64,000 nucleotides of DNA from Erodium maritimum (GCA_963921825.1 OY997589.1:76492523-76556522), one strand, 5' to 3'; positions 1-11,885 are shown, counted from the first letter of the stretch. Notes: generated from the letters alone by a model not told the origin. Numbers and translations: made by a program.

Positions 1-770
1 AGCAATTTGGTTTGATTGGATTGAAAATTCTAATGTTATGTTTGATGTTTCTGAATCTGGTACCTACAAATTAACCTTGTCCTTAACATCATTCAATTTG
101 TGCTATAACTGTAAACAATTCATCCATTCCAAGGTCTTGTTTTCATTAATTTTAGCAGTTCTGTCACTGTTATGGTGTTGGACTCTATCTAATCTAGGAA
201 GGGTAAAACTGTGTATATGAATGATAATTATTGGACTAGCAACGGTGGAACACCCTTGCAGCTTTTTGTCTTCGATTCTTTTTGTATACATATCTAAGTA
301 GTGAGCAACCAAAAAAGAGATAAGTTTATTGAGCGAGAAGTAGAACATCTTTGACTAACCTGTCTTCTAAAAAAAATCGTGAACTTAACAAGATAATAAA
401 ATAATAGAATGTTATATTCTAGCATAGCAATAAGGGCCTATTCACATAGAAAGCAAAAGGATTTGATCCTTTAGTCAAACTGGTAGTCTTTGTGTCCGCT
501 TGCCATGAGCTTCTACTTGGGACATTTATAGGGGCAGAGGATCACTGAGAAATTGGTCCTATTTCTGGATTTCATATTAGGATCAAAACTTGAGCTACTA
601 CTAACTGAAGAGGAATTTTTTTGTTTATGGTCTTGTGTGTTGATCTTGCTTGTGGGTTATGTGTATACTTGTACTTGCCTGTAAGGTTGTATTTTTTTAA
701 TTTATGATTTTGTTAGCTCATTCTATGCTTCCATGATGGTTTTTTTTTCTTATTCGTTGTTTTTTATCAG

Positions 771-2335
771 AAAACAATGGCTGAAGGCAAAGATTACTGT
801 GAGCGGAAGATCAACTTGCTGAAGTCAAATTTTGAACAACTTCTCGAGGTAGCTTTCTTTTTGTGTTCTCCCCCTGCTGAAGTCAATCCGAACTGGATTG
901 CAGGTTGCTTGTTATTGCTCACTTATATAACAATTAGGGTTACTTTTCAAGTTATTATTGTCTAATGAAATGTTGCGAGGGTAATGTTAGTGTCAGGAAG
1001 TGTGAACATTATCGAAATCAGTGTAATCAATTGTAGGGATAATCTCACAAAAGTATCAGAAGCCTTGTCACCTTTAACCATGGTTGTAAAAATCGGCCCA
1101 GGTGGCTGCCTAGGTGCTGATTTTTACATCTCCGACCCGATTTTATAAAATCGGGTGGATGTAGACAGTTTGAACAGTTTTGGCAGTTTTTAGATGCTAT
1201 ATATAGTTTTATAGATTAATAGACATAAATACTGATTTGGTTCACTGGTAGAGGGCGTAGCTGTGTTCCCGTTGGTTTTATCATTATTTAGTTATATTTT
1301 TATTAAAATATATCTTTAATATTTATGATTTTTTAATTTAACATTAAAACTAATAATAATAAATGCTAAACTATTGATATTTTTAACTTCCAAGTGTTTT
1401 TTTATATAATTAATTATACAGTTCATATTCTGATTATATATATTAGTTTAATGAATAAAAATTAAAGAAATAGAACAATATAAATCCGATTTATCCCCGA
1501 CTAGTGCCTAGGAGCCCTCGCAGCCGGACTACCGTGTTTTTTACAGCCTCGCCTTTAACATTTGACTGAACCTTTAAAATTTCCCACTTTATTCTATTTT
1601 GGTAATAAAGGGTAAATTACAAATGCATACCCTTAAGTATGCACGTTTAACCAATGAATACCCTGAAGTTTAAAGTTAACTGATGCATACCCTGAAGTTA
1701 CGAGTTGTAACTCAAAACCCCTTCTGTCAGCTAAAATGACAAAAATACCCTCAATGATTTTTTTAAACTATAAATGAAGTGATTTTTTAAATAAAAATGA
1801 AGTCATTTAATAAGTAAATATATATATATAACAAAAGTAATTTTTAAATAATTTTTTTAACATAATTATTGAAGTGTAGTTGAGGGTATTTTCGTCATTT
1901 TAGCTGACGGAGGGGTTTTGAGTTACAACTCGTAACTTCAGGGTATGCATCAATTAACTTTAAACTTCAGGGTATTCATCGGTTAAACGTGCATACTTAA
2001 GGGTATGCATTTGTAGTTTACCCGGTAATAAATGACCAAAATATCTGCCATAATAAATTATCCCCAAGATCTCTAAATTGTTTCAGGGGTATTTTTGTTT
2101 TGTATTACCAAAATAGATTAAAGTGGGAAATTTTGAAAGCTTAATTTAGTTGGGTTAGCATATTAATCTGTACTTACATAATACTATCCCTTAATCGTAT
2201 CCTATTTGTGTACCATACCTTCGTAATTGTGTTTGGATCATGGTGCAGGTTGCATCTAAAAAGAAAAGCATAGCTGATGAAGCAACAGTGGTGCTACAAG
2301 CAAAACTGAAGCAGTTAGGACCTGCAAGTTCTTGA
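771..2335 (+). CDS. PFD5: Prefoldin subunit 5, last two exons (partial gene)
   Basis: Prefoldin is a cytosolic heterohexameric chaperone that passes unfolded actin and tubulin to the TCP1 ring chaperonin; subunit 5 is one of its two alpha-class subunits. Seen: exon 771-848 after a TTTTTATCAG acceptor, encoding KTMAEGKDYCERKINLLKSN and a few further residues, and exon 2249-2335, starting VASKKKSIADEATVVLQAKL and ending in TGA at 2333-2335. The two join in phase after a GAG codon. Together they match, from memory, the C-terminal coiled-coil helix of plant prefoldin 5 (Arabidopsis DDGKDYCQRKINLLKSNFDQ). The N-terminal helix and beta hairpins must lie left of the window. Bases 1-770 look like intron; I see no earlier exon there. 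The 1.4-kb last intron is inflated by three nested DNA transposons. Identity is very likely because residues match across the splice junction. Confidence 0.93.
1079..1551. mobile_element. Non-autonomous hAT element, 8-bp TSD
   Basis: The element starts CATGGTTGTAAAAATCGG and ends ...GTGTTTTTTACAGCCTCG, forming imperfect inverted termini. It is flanked on both sides by the identical 8-mer CCTTTAAC (1071-1078 and 1552-1559). An 8-bp TSD with short CA...TG-like termini is typical of hAT elements. The interior is AT-rich and encodes no transposase, so it would have depended on an autonomous relative. It sits inside the MITE at 1036-2190 and is therefore younger than it. Confidence 0.8.
1610..2023. 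mobile_element. Mutator-type MITE, long TIRs, perfect 9-bp TSD
   Basis: The element begins GGGTAAATTACAAATGCATA and ends with the near-exact reverse complement (TATGCATTTGTAGTTTACCC). Inverted arms of well over 100 bp surround a short AT-rich centre. The flanks GGTAATAAA (1601-1609 and 2024-2032) are a perfect 9-bp TSD, the Mutator hallmark. No coding capacity. High arm identity suggests it is younger than the element it interrupts. Confidence 0.88.
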
Positions 2336-3481
2336 TCCTCTCTAGTATTTTTCTCTAGAATGTGCCAATTTGGTGTGTCAAATGACTGTTTTTGTGAGAC
2401 TGAAACAAGTAATGTTAGCTTTTGCATTTTCTCTTGATGGTTTTTATTTTGTTTAATTTTCATCTCCCTACTAATGAAGTCATCATGTCTGTTAGATTAG
2501 TATGATCAATCTATTAGAATCAAATAAAAGCTTGTTCTTGTAACTTGCTACATACACCTTAAAGAGCACAAGTTGCCTCTAGCTTATCTATAATCTTTGG
2601 ACAAACTTGGTCCTAAACGATCAAGCACTTAAACTTTGAAATTTGGGTTCAAATCCTGGCAACAATAATACCTCGTTTTTTTTACGTAGAGAAACTCATG
2701 TTTGATACATCAATCTTAGACCTTTCATAGTGGGATTAGACTGAGTCGGTCTAATTCTGATCTAATTAGACTATGATTAAAAAAATGGCAGAATCAACCT
2801 GATTCGTTGGTCTTATCCAAAGACCCTCACAGTGGGAATAGACGATTCGTCTATTCCTAGTCTAAGGTAAAATATAATTATAAAAACAATTTGCGTTGAA
2901 GTAATATTATTATTCCCGAAGCGAGGAAAGTAAAATACAACGCAAAACTGAGAAAACCAAACCCTGAGAATCAACAAAAGAACACCTCTGAGCAACTCGA
3001 GCGGATGAGAACTAGAGGTTGGGGAACCCGTTCATCAGGCGTCAATTCGGACATTCTCGAACGGTCACCCACCACTCATGTTTCTTGAAGGGGAGAGCGA
3101 CGTTACGGGCATACGTCTGGTTGGCCTCGAGGACCACCTCGACATCGGTGGTCGTTGGACCGAGCTCATGTCGGCACTACTATGTACCATCTAGACAACA
3201 ACGAGTCTACTCAAAATAACATAAGTAAATAACTTTAAACGAGCACCAATAGTGTACTGCTTCCGAATTAGAAAGAGTCAAACATTTTTTCGACATGTAT
3301 TTCGCTTTCAATCTCAAAGATAGAAGGTGCAAGAAAGTTTTTGTCCCATTGTACAAAGAACAAATCCAACACATTCATGGAGTAGGTTGTTGTAAGGTAA
3401 ACTTTCTTTTTCCAATTTCTGAATCTCAGTTAAGCCTACAAGAATCCAACTCAAAAGAATTTGTATCCAATTTATCAAACA
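2336..3481. other. Prefoldin 5 3' flank and unassigned spacer
   Basis: This stretch holds the prefoldin 5 3' UTR and then sequence I cannot assign. A good pol III B-box look-alike, GGTTCAAATCC, lies near 2646-2656, but no convincing A box or cloverleaf accompanies it, so a tRNA-derived SINE relic is only possible. Bases 3040-3200 are GC-rich and on the minus strand read VEVVLEANQTYARNVALPF and a little further before stopping, which looks like a scrap of a coding sequence. I do not recognise the protein. Confidence 0.3.
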
Positions 3482-3960
3482 CTAAGGAAACAACTTAGCA
3501 AGCGGATGATCAACATCCAATAACTTGTAAAGCTTAATGGCCAACAAGTGAACATTCTCTACTCTTAGATGGTGGTGGGAAAACATATTGGTGATTGCAT
3601 CAAAAGGTATGGAACTAATTCCCTCACCAAGAAGCAAAAGATTAGAACTTAACTTATTACAATCCTGAGTCAGCATACAAGAGTCATCTGAAACCTTTGT
3701 ATATGTCTGGTTGAATGCACACATTTGCTCAGTTGCTACTTCAATCCCAGCTTCATAATCAACATACACTCTCCCATTTCGAATTTTTTTTCTTCACCCT
3801 AACTCGCAGCAGAGACATTAGGGGATGAAGGTGCTACAAATGACTTACTAGGTGGGTCTGAAGTCTGGAAAGAAAGGTTTTCAACATCTCAGCAGCTTCG
3901 TCTATTTGAACCTTAACACCAACAAGTGATTCGTTAATGTCTTGAAATTCCGTGTTTGTA
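3482..3960 (-). pseudogene. Unidentified protein-like fragment on the minus strand
   Basis: The minus strand from 3769 to 3482 stays open for 95 codons with protein-like composition (for example ATEQMCAFNQTYTKVSDDSC and GISSIPFDAITNMFSHHHLR). Upstream, about 3830-3950, another frame reads FQDINESLVGVKVQIDEAAE. The pieces look like one interrupted coding sequence, perhaps a retrocopy or a gene scrap carried by a transposon. I do not recognise a family and assign no function. A short GGCTCTGATAA stretch at 4003-4013 resembles the complement of an initiator-Met tRNA primer site, so a retroelement context is conceivable but unproven. Confidence 0.3.
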
Positions 3961-4115
3961 GTTGAAAGGGAAAAAATTTCCTCCACCAGGTTGCTTAGAA
4001 AGTGGCTCTGATAATAATGATATGGTCTTAAATTGATAGAAGAGAAAATATAGAGATGTAGATATATTAGAGTTAAGGATTGTAGAAAAATGAAGCAAAG
4101 ATGAAGAAGAGAATG

Positions 4116-5410
4116 TTGAGCTTGAAGAGAGAAGCTTAGGAGAGACTCTCACGCTTCTCTCTACCCACCGAATCTTAGCCGTGTCGCCCTTATCTCCTTG
4201 TCTTGCCGCCTCCGGTGGTGGTCATGGCTCCGATCATGGACATAGTCGGAATACCTCTATTTTTCCCCTATTTCTGGTTTGTTTTACCTCCACCTTTCCT
4301 CTCGTCCTCGCCTTGCCCTTTCAGATCTGGTTCTTAAGACGACAGATCGACCATTTTCGACACTTATCTAGCATGGATCTGTGCTCTTCCTTACATATTT
4401 ATGCCTTGCAAGATCGTTTCAGGTCCGGGGGCGTGGCTGCTCGGTCGACAGATCTTGTTTCCAGTGCACTCGTGATCGGTTTCGTCGATATTGGCGTCCT
4501 CCTTCAGACTCTCCTCTGGGTTCCCTGCTTCTTTCCCTGTAAGTCCTTGGTTTCCCTTTTCTTATGGTTTGGATCTAGGCCCCGCCGTCGTTGTGTTGGG
4601 CGGCCGTGGGGTTAGTTTCTCCAGCTTCGTCTTGTGTTTGGCTGGGGAGGGTTTTGGGATTTTCTAGAGGGGTCGGGTCCGTGTGGTGATGGGTCACTTG
4701 GCCATCACTGCTCCTCGACCGGTTGTGGTGCTAGCCCCCAATGAGGAAGGACTTGTCAAAAGGGAGGCTTCCGTTGGCCTTTACTGCTCTCTGTGAAGCG
4801 TTTGTGTGGTGATCCCGAATTCGGGGCCAATTTCCCTTTCTCCTGCATGTCTCTGGTGTCGGGTGAAGGTTATGTTGGTCACGGTTCCCCGGTTGGGTTG
4901 CTCTGTGGTGTTGTATATGGGCGAGTTCTTTTGGAACTGAGCAGTGTTCGGGAACTAGCTTGGCTTTGGAGTGTAGGAGGGGTCGTCTCGATGGTGACTC
5001 TATCTCATCGTGGAGGTTGCAAGCCCGGAGGTGCTCATTCCTTTCGGCGGCTGATTGGTTTCGTGTGCTGCGGTTGGGTTTGGTTGGGTTCGCAAGCGTT
5101 TTCTTATGTTTTTTTGCTTCAATTATGTTCTTAGTTAGTTCGATGGGCCGGAGGCCATTTGTGGTTTGATCTTCATGTTTGGGAAATCTGGGTCTTAACC
5201 TTTTGTTTCTTGGTTGCTTTTAATTTGGTTTCAGGGTATAGGTTTGTTAGAACCTCTCCCAGTTTGCTTAAAGTCTTAAAATTTTGGGTATTGTTTCGAC
5301 CCATCTCCGGTTTGTTATGGTTGTATTGTTCTGGTTGTATGTGGTTTGTTACCATGCTCTTATTTCCTTTTCGAAAATCTGAGTCTATTAATAAAATTCG
5401 CTGATAAAAA
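4116..5410 (+). mobile_element. LINE remnant with A-rich tail and 17/19-bp TSD
   Basis: GC-rich sequence ending in AATAAAATTCGCTGATAAAA (about 5391-5410). The target-site duplication appears to be AAAGATGAAGAAGAGAATG (4097-4115) on the left and AAAGGTGAAGAAGAGAAGG (5411-5429) on the right, 17 of 19 identical. The insert is 1.3 kb and has only short broken frames (for example 4181-4615, compositionally like the N-terminal part of an ORF1). I see no endonuclease or reverse transcriptase, so it is an internally deleted or heavily truncated copy, not a gene. Confidence 0.6.
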
Positions 5411-5429
5411 AAAGGTGAAGAAGAGAAGG

Positions 5430-5834
5430 AGAAAGAGGAGACCTAGAGAGAGAAGGATAAATATTGATAATTTCGTTGATGACATCCATGTTCAACCGTG
5501 TCTCTTTTGTAGAAGAGGATACAATGCCAATGTGAGAGTAGCAGACGGAGATCTTTCATCAACCGTGACCCCGACCCTTCCATCACGTTCTCATAATCGT
5601 TGGGGGAAGAAGCTCTGTCGTCGCCGCCATGGAATCACATAAACTCTAAAGAAGAAAGAGTTGCGTTTTCATTCTTGACAAAGGTACCAGATGGATCGCA
5701 AGATTATAATGTAACTACGTTTTCAAGTGAATTTGATAGCATGTCAGCTTAAGTGATATTTTCCCCAGATAAATTTGTTTGATCGGATACCAGAGAAATG
5801 TGGATGAGTTCGTGAGGAGAAATGATATGAGTTT
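5430..5834. other. Spacer upstream of DHODH
   Basis: This is the continuation of the sequence interrupted by the LINE (purine-rich, then mixed). A short frame to 5642 starts in the LINE tail and runs into flank, so I do not count it as a gene. Nothing else recognisable. Confidence 0.4.
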
Positions 5835-6144
5835 GGCCCACAATTGAAGAGTAAATAAAGCAAAGCAGAACCGAAAAGGTACGATCTTTATGGGCTTTTC
5901 GGCCCATACAAAAGTAGGGAATAGATAAAGGTTGATTGAGTGAAAGGTAGTCGGGTCGAGTAAATGGGTAAAGCCCATATTCGAAAGGGAGGGACAAGCC
6001 GAAGCCACGCCGCCACCACCACCACTGATAGCGTCATAACTAGGCACAACACAACGACACACAGCGCAACCAGCCGCCACCACCGCGACTCCGACCAAGC
6101 CCTTCTCCTCTCTCTCTCATTTCCATCGGAAAAATTCGATCTTT
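5835..6144 (+). promoter_or_regulatory. DHODH promoter/5' UTR with clustered Site II motifs
   Basis: Four TGGGCC/TGGGCT (Site II type) elements lie within 310 bp upstream of the DHODH start: GGCCCA at 5835-5840, TGGGCT at 5891-5896, GGCCCA at 5901-5906 and AGCCCA at 5972-5977. In plants such elements are bound by TCP factors and are enriched in promoters of housekeeping, ribosomal and mitochondrial-protein genes, which fits a pyrimidine-synthesis enzyme of mitochondria. No clear TATA box is visible. The transcription start cannot be fixed from sequence; the CT-rich stretch before 6145 is probably 5' UTR. Confidence 0.5.
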
Positions 6145-9100
6145 ATGGCGGCAAGGGCTGCGACCACATTATCCAGAGGTCTCTTCCGCAGAAGACTCGT
6201 TCCCAGTCCTTCTGGTCTCGGACCCGCTCGGCATTGCTCTTCTGCTCCTCCTCCCCCGCCACCACCTCGCTTTCCTAAAGTTCCTCATTTTTCCAGAAAG
6301 GTTACTTCTACTCTCTCTCTATCTGTCTATATATCAATGTGATTTAGCGGCCTGTTTGGATTCCCGGAAAATTTTATTTAACTGTTGACAATTGAAATCT
6401 AACTATTTCCCCAATTAATGGAATTTAATGTTAATAGTTGAAAAGGGATCATAGAAGTTGAAGCAGAAAAATCTAAAAAAAATCCCCATATTATTGGTAT
6501 TGCTGACTCAGTAAGCTGTGTGAACTAAGTTTGGGAATTTTTCAGTATCATTGCTCTTACAATGACTGCTCCTTGCAAACTTGCAGGGAAGGTTACTCAC
6601 AGGTGCAACCTTGGGCCTGGTTATAGGAGGAGGGGCTTATGTGAGTACTGTGGATGAAGCTACTTTCTGGTACTTTGTTCGTTCTCATCCCTTTATTACC
6701 GAATCCATATGCATTCTGATCTGACTCTTGTTGCATTTGCACCCATATCTGTGGTCACCTTTGTTCACATTTCATTGTTCTTACACATACCCATGTCATT
6801 AATGATTTTTTTAAGTCTTGCCCATATATTATACTTGATCCAATGGCCCAGTTTGGTTTATAATTAACAATAGAAGGTTGGGTTTACAGCAATTGTATTC
6901 CTCCTATATATATGTTGAATTGTTATTGAAGTTCAATTCTGCTGACTTGTGCTATTGACCCTTGATGATAACCTTGTACTGCCTGAAAATTTCAGTGGCT
7001 GGCTATTCAATGCAACAAAGCTTGTGAATCCATTTTTTGCCCTTCTGGACGCTGAGTTTGCTCATGGATTGGCTGTCTCAGCTGCTGCTCGTGGATGGGT
7101 TCCCAGGGAGAAGAGGCCCGACCCAACAAATTTGGGCCTGGAAGTTTGGGGAAGGAAGTTCTCCAACCCTATAGGTCTTGCTGCTGGTTTTGATAAAAAT
7201 GCTGAAGCTGTTGAGGGTCTACTTGGCATGGGTTTTGGCTTTGTTGAGGTTGGCTCTGTTACTCCTGTTCCACAGGAGGGTAATCCAAAGCCACGGATTT
7301 TCAGATTGCGCCAAGAAGGGTTAGAAATTCTGCTTATCTTATATTTCAATTTCAAATGCAATCTAGTTTTTTGTGTTAATTGCACATAACTACCTTTATA
7401 AATTGTCCACATAGTAAATTCCCACAAACACTTGGCCCTATAGTAAATTTTCCACAAGACACATGACTACCCTTTTGAACTTTCACGTGTCAGCATCATA
7501 CAAAAATAAAAGGAAACCATCAAATTTTTCGTTTTTCGTCACATGACTTACACGTGAGTGTAAATTTTAAAATACCCCAAAATGACTCATTCTAACGCTT
7601 TACTTTTTCGATTTCAATTTGCTTCCGTTCTCAAAATCCTCCATACAATCATATTGAAGTTGTAAGATTGAAGGATGGGAATGTTTAGTTTTGGGATATT
7701 ATGATTTTTTTTCAACTCATGTGATGAAAAATATCGAAATTTTGATGATTTTCGTTCATTTTGTACGATGGTGACACGTGGAAATTCATAAGGATAGTCA
7801 TGTGTTTGTGGGCAATTCATAAAGGTTTTTATATGCAATTAACCCTTACTTTTTTTTGTCCTGGGCATGTCTTGTTGAATGGTTGCTTATGTGTGAATTG
7901 AATGTTCTTAGACTCGTGACACTTTCGAAAGCCATCATCTGATAATTCTTTTTTTGTTTGCCATTTACCAGTGCTATCATCAACCGTTGTGGCTTTAATA
8001 GTGAAGGCATTGTGGCTGTTGCAAAGCGATTGGGTGCTCAACATGGCAAGAGAAAGTTGGCTGAAACATCTAGCACTTCACCGGCCTCTAGTGATGAAGT
8101 CAAACAAGGGGGCAAAGCTGGTCCCGGCATTCTTGGGGTCAACCTTGGAAAGAATAAGACCAGTGAAGATGCAACTGCAGATTATGTACAAGGAGTTCAC
8201 ACATTATCTCAGTACGCCGATTATTTGGTAGATACATTTTCTGCTTTACCTATATACTGTTTGAGTTGTATTTTCTTCTACATTAATTTGATGATCTGTT
8301 TATGACTTCATTGTAGGTTATTAATGTTTCATCACCCAATACTCCTGGATTGCGAATGCTACAGGGAAGAAAACAGTTAAAGGACTTGGTCAATAAGGTA
8401 AGGAGCTCTTACCATGAATTCGTTATACTCCATATGAAATTAGAAGTTGTTATGACATTGCTTTTATTCAAGGTTCAAGCTGCTCGTGATGAAATGCAAT
8501 GGGGCGAGGAAGGCCCACCTCCATTGCTTGTCAAGATTGCACCTGACTTGTCAAGAGAAGATCTTGAAGATATTGCAGCAGTATGTATTTACTTCCTTTT
8601 GCCATGTTCTCTCCTTATTCATATATCTTGTTCTCATTGTTTTTTGTTGTTATTACAGGTTGCTCTTGCACTTCGTTTGGATGGATTGGTATGTCTTTTT
8701 AGTCTAGAAATCATATATATTTCATCGCAGGCCAGGAGGTGATGTAACAAGTAATAAGCTTGAACACAAGAATATAGAGATAATCTCACAAGAGGATAGA
8801 CTTTCACATTTCTCACTTAATTACACTGACTTTTATATTTTTGCATTTACTATACAAACTTCCAAATTTTCTCACTTCACTTTATTTTGGTATTAAATGA
8901 CCAAAATACCCTTGTAACAAATTAGGGAACTAGAGCAAAGTTTACTATAGCAGTAGCATATTTTTGAAAATTAATGATGGGTATTTTTTTTGTCATTTAT
9001 TGCTAAAATGGAGTGAAGTGAGAAAATTGGGAAGTTTGATGTAGTTACATGGGAAAATTTAAAAGTGAGTATAGTCAAGTGAGAAATATGACAAGGTTAG

Positions 9101-11354
9101 TGTACTTTTGTGAGATTATCCCAAGAATATACGATAGAGGTGCTAAAATTCCTATTAATCAGTAAAGGATTTATGTATTGTACGATAAACACAAGAACCA
9201 AAGTATATATCTATAGACACATGACTACCTTTATGAATTTTCACTCGTCACCATCACACAAAATAGACAGAACCAATCAAAAATAGATGGGAGTAATGTG
9301 TTTGTGGGCTATTCTTAAAGGCATTTATGTGGAATTAACCCTTCTCATTATATACTGGTTCTGCTATTTCTTTTTCTCGCACGCTTGCACTGATTTTCTT
9401 TATATTCTAGATTGAGGTTTAAAAATAAACATGTCATAATTTGTTATTAAAATCATCCAGACTGTATAATAAATGCTATAGGTAGGTCAATAGGCCATAA
9501 ACCTGGAAGGAAGATATTAACGTGTGCTGAAATTCAATAGTATTTATATACTACTATTAGTTCCTTCTTTCCTTTTGATTTTGTACAAAGAATATACATT
9601 TTTAAATTATGTATCAATTATATTTCTTCTTATTCCTCTCTGTATAGATCATATCGAATACAACCATCTCAAGACCAGAATCTATTAGTGCAAGCCCTGC
9701 GGCTAATGAAACTGGTGGATTAAGCGGGAAACCTCTCTTTGATTTGTCTACAAATATCTTAAAGGAGATGTATGTTTTGACTAGGGTATGCAACTCTTTA
9801 CCTACTATTGTAGATTATTAATTATTAAGCCGCTCGATAGTTTGAATTCTGATGTTGATGAGTTGGTATTTTTTTATTAGCAATTAAAATTAAAATCTAA
9901 TATTAGAGACTTTAATTTTCAAGAGTTGAAAGAAAGCCAAGAAGCAAACAAAGAGCTTATTGTGGTGTGATCTCTGATTGTTCAACTTTAGACGTTTTAC
10001 CTAATATGCAATGTTATTGAGGATGATCTCACAAAAGTACACTATATTTTTTATATTTCTCACTTACCTACACCAACCATTAAATTTTATTACTTAACTA
10101 CACTAAACTTCCGAATTTTCTCACTTGACTACTGTGGTGATAATTGACAAAAATACCCTTATTAATTTTCAGATTTTAAGTTCCCGACAATGTTGTAGGT
10201 GTATGTTCGTCATTTATTGTCAAAAAGGGATAAAGTGAGAAAAGTTAAAAGTTTAATGTAGTTAAAATTTAAGAGTCTGTGTACTAAGTGAGAAATATGA
10301 AAAGGTTAGTGTGCTATATTGTGAGATTATCCCTTGTTATTATTATGTTCTCTTTATTTGTTTACCATCATTTAAGCCCACTTTTAACTTTCAAATTAAT
10401 ATGATTATCCGGTACTCACATCATATCATGAATGAGAGTTTAACTATGAAATATGCTATTTCTTTTACAGGGGAAGATTCCTTTGATAGGCTGTGGAGGT
10501 ATTAGCAGGTAAAGTCACACCTTGAACACATTTTTGTTGCCTTGTTCATTTGCCAGCTCAATCAATGGGTCGTTCAGCTATTTCTATTTCTTGACCATGT
10601 ACACATGTTTGGTTCAGTGGGGAAGATGCTTACAAGAAAATACGGGCTGGAGCAACTCTTGTTCAACTCTACACGGGATTTGCATATGGTGGCCCTGCAC
10701 TTATTCCTCAAATTAAGGTACTCCATCAAACCCATTTATAAAACAAAGCCGAATAAAAACTTGTTTTTAGACCTAACATAGTATCAAGAGCTTGATTATC
10801 CATAAACAAGGTCTAAGATCTCAGTCTTGTGAATGGAGAAAACGTACCTCGAGCGAGGTTCAAGTGGGTCCCACGGTTCGACTCGGATTAAACTTCTACC
10901 CTGTACTTTGTGCATCAATTCACACATAACAAGTTTGTCGTTGTTTCGCGGAGTTACACGTCTAAAATATTCTTTAGTGAACACGTCTAAAAAAATATAG
11001 GGAACCCACTTTCTTTCTTTTCATTTTTAAAGTGAATTTTAGTTGTTTTGTATGATTTTTTGTACAAGGTAGTCAATTGATAAAAGTTCAAAGTACAGGG
11101 TAGTGAAGTATGATTTTCCCTTAAAGACTCATAAAAATGAGTTGCTTAAAGCACAAGGTTTTTTAACACAGTTTTTGTTTCCGTAACTTCTTTCTATTCT
11201 GAAAAGTCAAATGGTATAAGAATTAAGAAGCACGTCGTTCCAATCTAACGGGTATTTATGTATGCTGACTTGTGAATAGGCTGAATTGGCTGAGTGCCTA
11301 GAAAGGGATGGTTTCAAGTCTACCTTAGAAGCTGTTGGTGCTGACTTGAGGTGA
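6145..11354 (+). CDS. PYRD: Dihydroorotate dehydrogenase (quinone), mitochondrial
   Basis: Fourth step of de novo pyrimidine synthesis: FMN-dependent oxidation of dihydroorotate to orotate with ubiquinone as acceptor, at the mitochondrial inner membrane (class 2 enzyme). Exons: 6145-6300, 6587-6669, 6996-7319, 7972-8227, 8317-8397, 8473-8580, 8659-8688, 9648-9785, 10471-10508, 10618-10717, 11280-11354. They join to 1389 nt, 462 aa; Arabidopsis PYRD is 460 as I recall. Residues 1-50 are Arg/Ser/Pro-rich without acids (transit peptide), then about 56-70 is a hydrophobic anchor ([13 protein letters not shown]). [11 protein letters not shown] (about 276-286) carries the class 2 catalytic serine region; NTTISRP and [19 protein letters not shown] form the FMN phosphate site. 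The start is the first ATG of exon 1 and gives the expected transit peptide. MITEs sit in introns 3, 7 and 8; splice sites look intact and there are no broken codons. Confidence 0.96.
7373..7845. mobile_element. MITE in DHODH intron 3
   Basis: Starts GTGTTAATTGCACATAACTA and ends with the inverted counterpart (TATATGCAATTAACCC). Shares internal sequence (ACATGACTACC, ACACGTG, TCATGTGTTTGTGG) with 9208-9345 and 32176-32657, so it is a dispersed family. No convincing TSD, so superfamily is uncertain; the GGGTTAATTGCA-type terminus resembles Mutator-type MITEs elsewhere in this window. Confidence 0.65.
8777..9122. mobile_element. Mutator-type MITE, perfect 9-bp TSD, in DHODH intron 7
   Basis: Termini GAGATAATCTCAC and GTGAGATTATCCC; inverted arms contain TTTCTCACTT and AATTTTCTCACTTCAC. 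Flanked on both sides by AAGAATATA (8768-8776 and 9123-9131). Same family as 1036-2190, 10020-10333 and 30391-30665. Non-coding. Confidence 0.85.
9208..9345. mobile_element. MITE fragment in DHODH intron 7
   Basis: Matches the ends of the 7373-7845 family (ACACATGACTACCTTTATGA at the left, GTGGAATTAACCC at the right) but lacks most of the middle. A deleted or partial copy; boundaries approximate. Confidence 0.5.
10020..10333. mobile_element. Mutator-type MITE in DHODH intron 8
   Basis: Termini AGGATGATCTCAC and GTGAGATTATCCC. Flanking 9-mers ATGTTATTG (10011-10019) and TTGTTATTA (10334-10342) agree at 7 of 9, an aged 9-bp TSD. Same family as 8777-9122. Ends about 140 bp before exon 9. Confidence 0.75.
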
Positions 11355-11639
11355 TCTTTGGAGAGGTAGAGTGGAAATGGTACACTGCTCCACAGCACAA
11401 CAGTAATTGTATTTTATTTTTGATTTGTGCCATTCTACTTGGATTCAAATTTTGACTTGTATAATGCCAGAAAAAAGGATTTTTATCTTCTTTTTAATTT
11501 CATCCTAGATTTTTCTCAAACTTGTAATTTGGTCAATAAATATCCTTCCCACTCTTTCCCACTCTTACATTGTGAAGTGTCTACAGCATGATATCAATTA
11601 TGTGAAAATGTAGTGAATCGACATGGGTATTCTAGACTT

Positions 11640-11885
11640 TTTTTTATTTAAGAGCATACACATCGTTGCGAGTTGCGGACTTGCGGTTTGCTACTCGTGG
11701 TTTAGTGAACCGCGAACTTTAAATTGCACGATGTGGCGTGTGACGTGCGCAGTTCCGACTCATTAAACCACGGGTTGTAACTGCGAGTCAAGACTCGCGG
11801 TTCACAAATGTGAACCGTGAGTCGTGACTTACGATTTGACGGTTAGCCAATGGGGAAGTGACATGTGGTGTTGAGGTGGAAAAAA
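11640..11885. repeat. GC-rich internally inverted repeat downstream of DHODH
   Basis: A patch rich in CGAG/CTCG and ACTCGCGG-type words that pair with one another (for example AACCACGGGTT, GACTCGCGGTTCAC and GTGAACCGTGAGTC), so it could fold extensively. It looks like a decayed MITE; the left end GAGCATACACATC is reminiscent of Tourist-like elements, but I could not define a TSD. Confidence 0.35.

Larger units (their letters stand above)
1036..2190. mobile_element. Mutator-type MITE, interrupted by two other MITEs
   Basis: Outer termini GGGATAATCTCAC (1036) and an imperfect ACTATCCC end (2190) match a family with three other copies in this window (8777, 10020, 30391). The flanking 9-mers TCAATTGTA (1027-1035) and TTAATCGTA (2191-2199) agree at 7 of 9 positions, as expected of an old 9-bp target-site duplication. 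The element has been split by a hAT element (1079-1551) and a second Mutator-type MITE (1610-2023), so its own sequence is only about 270 bp. It lies in the last prefoldin 5 intron. Confidence 0.7.

Noticed and set aside
2590-2760. tRNA-derived SINE
   Set aside because: Only the B-box look-alike GGTTCAAATCC is present; no A box at the right distance, no A-tail and no TSD.
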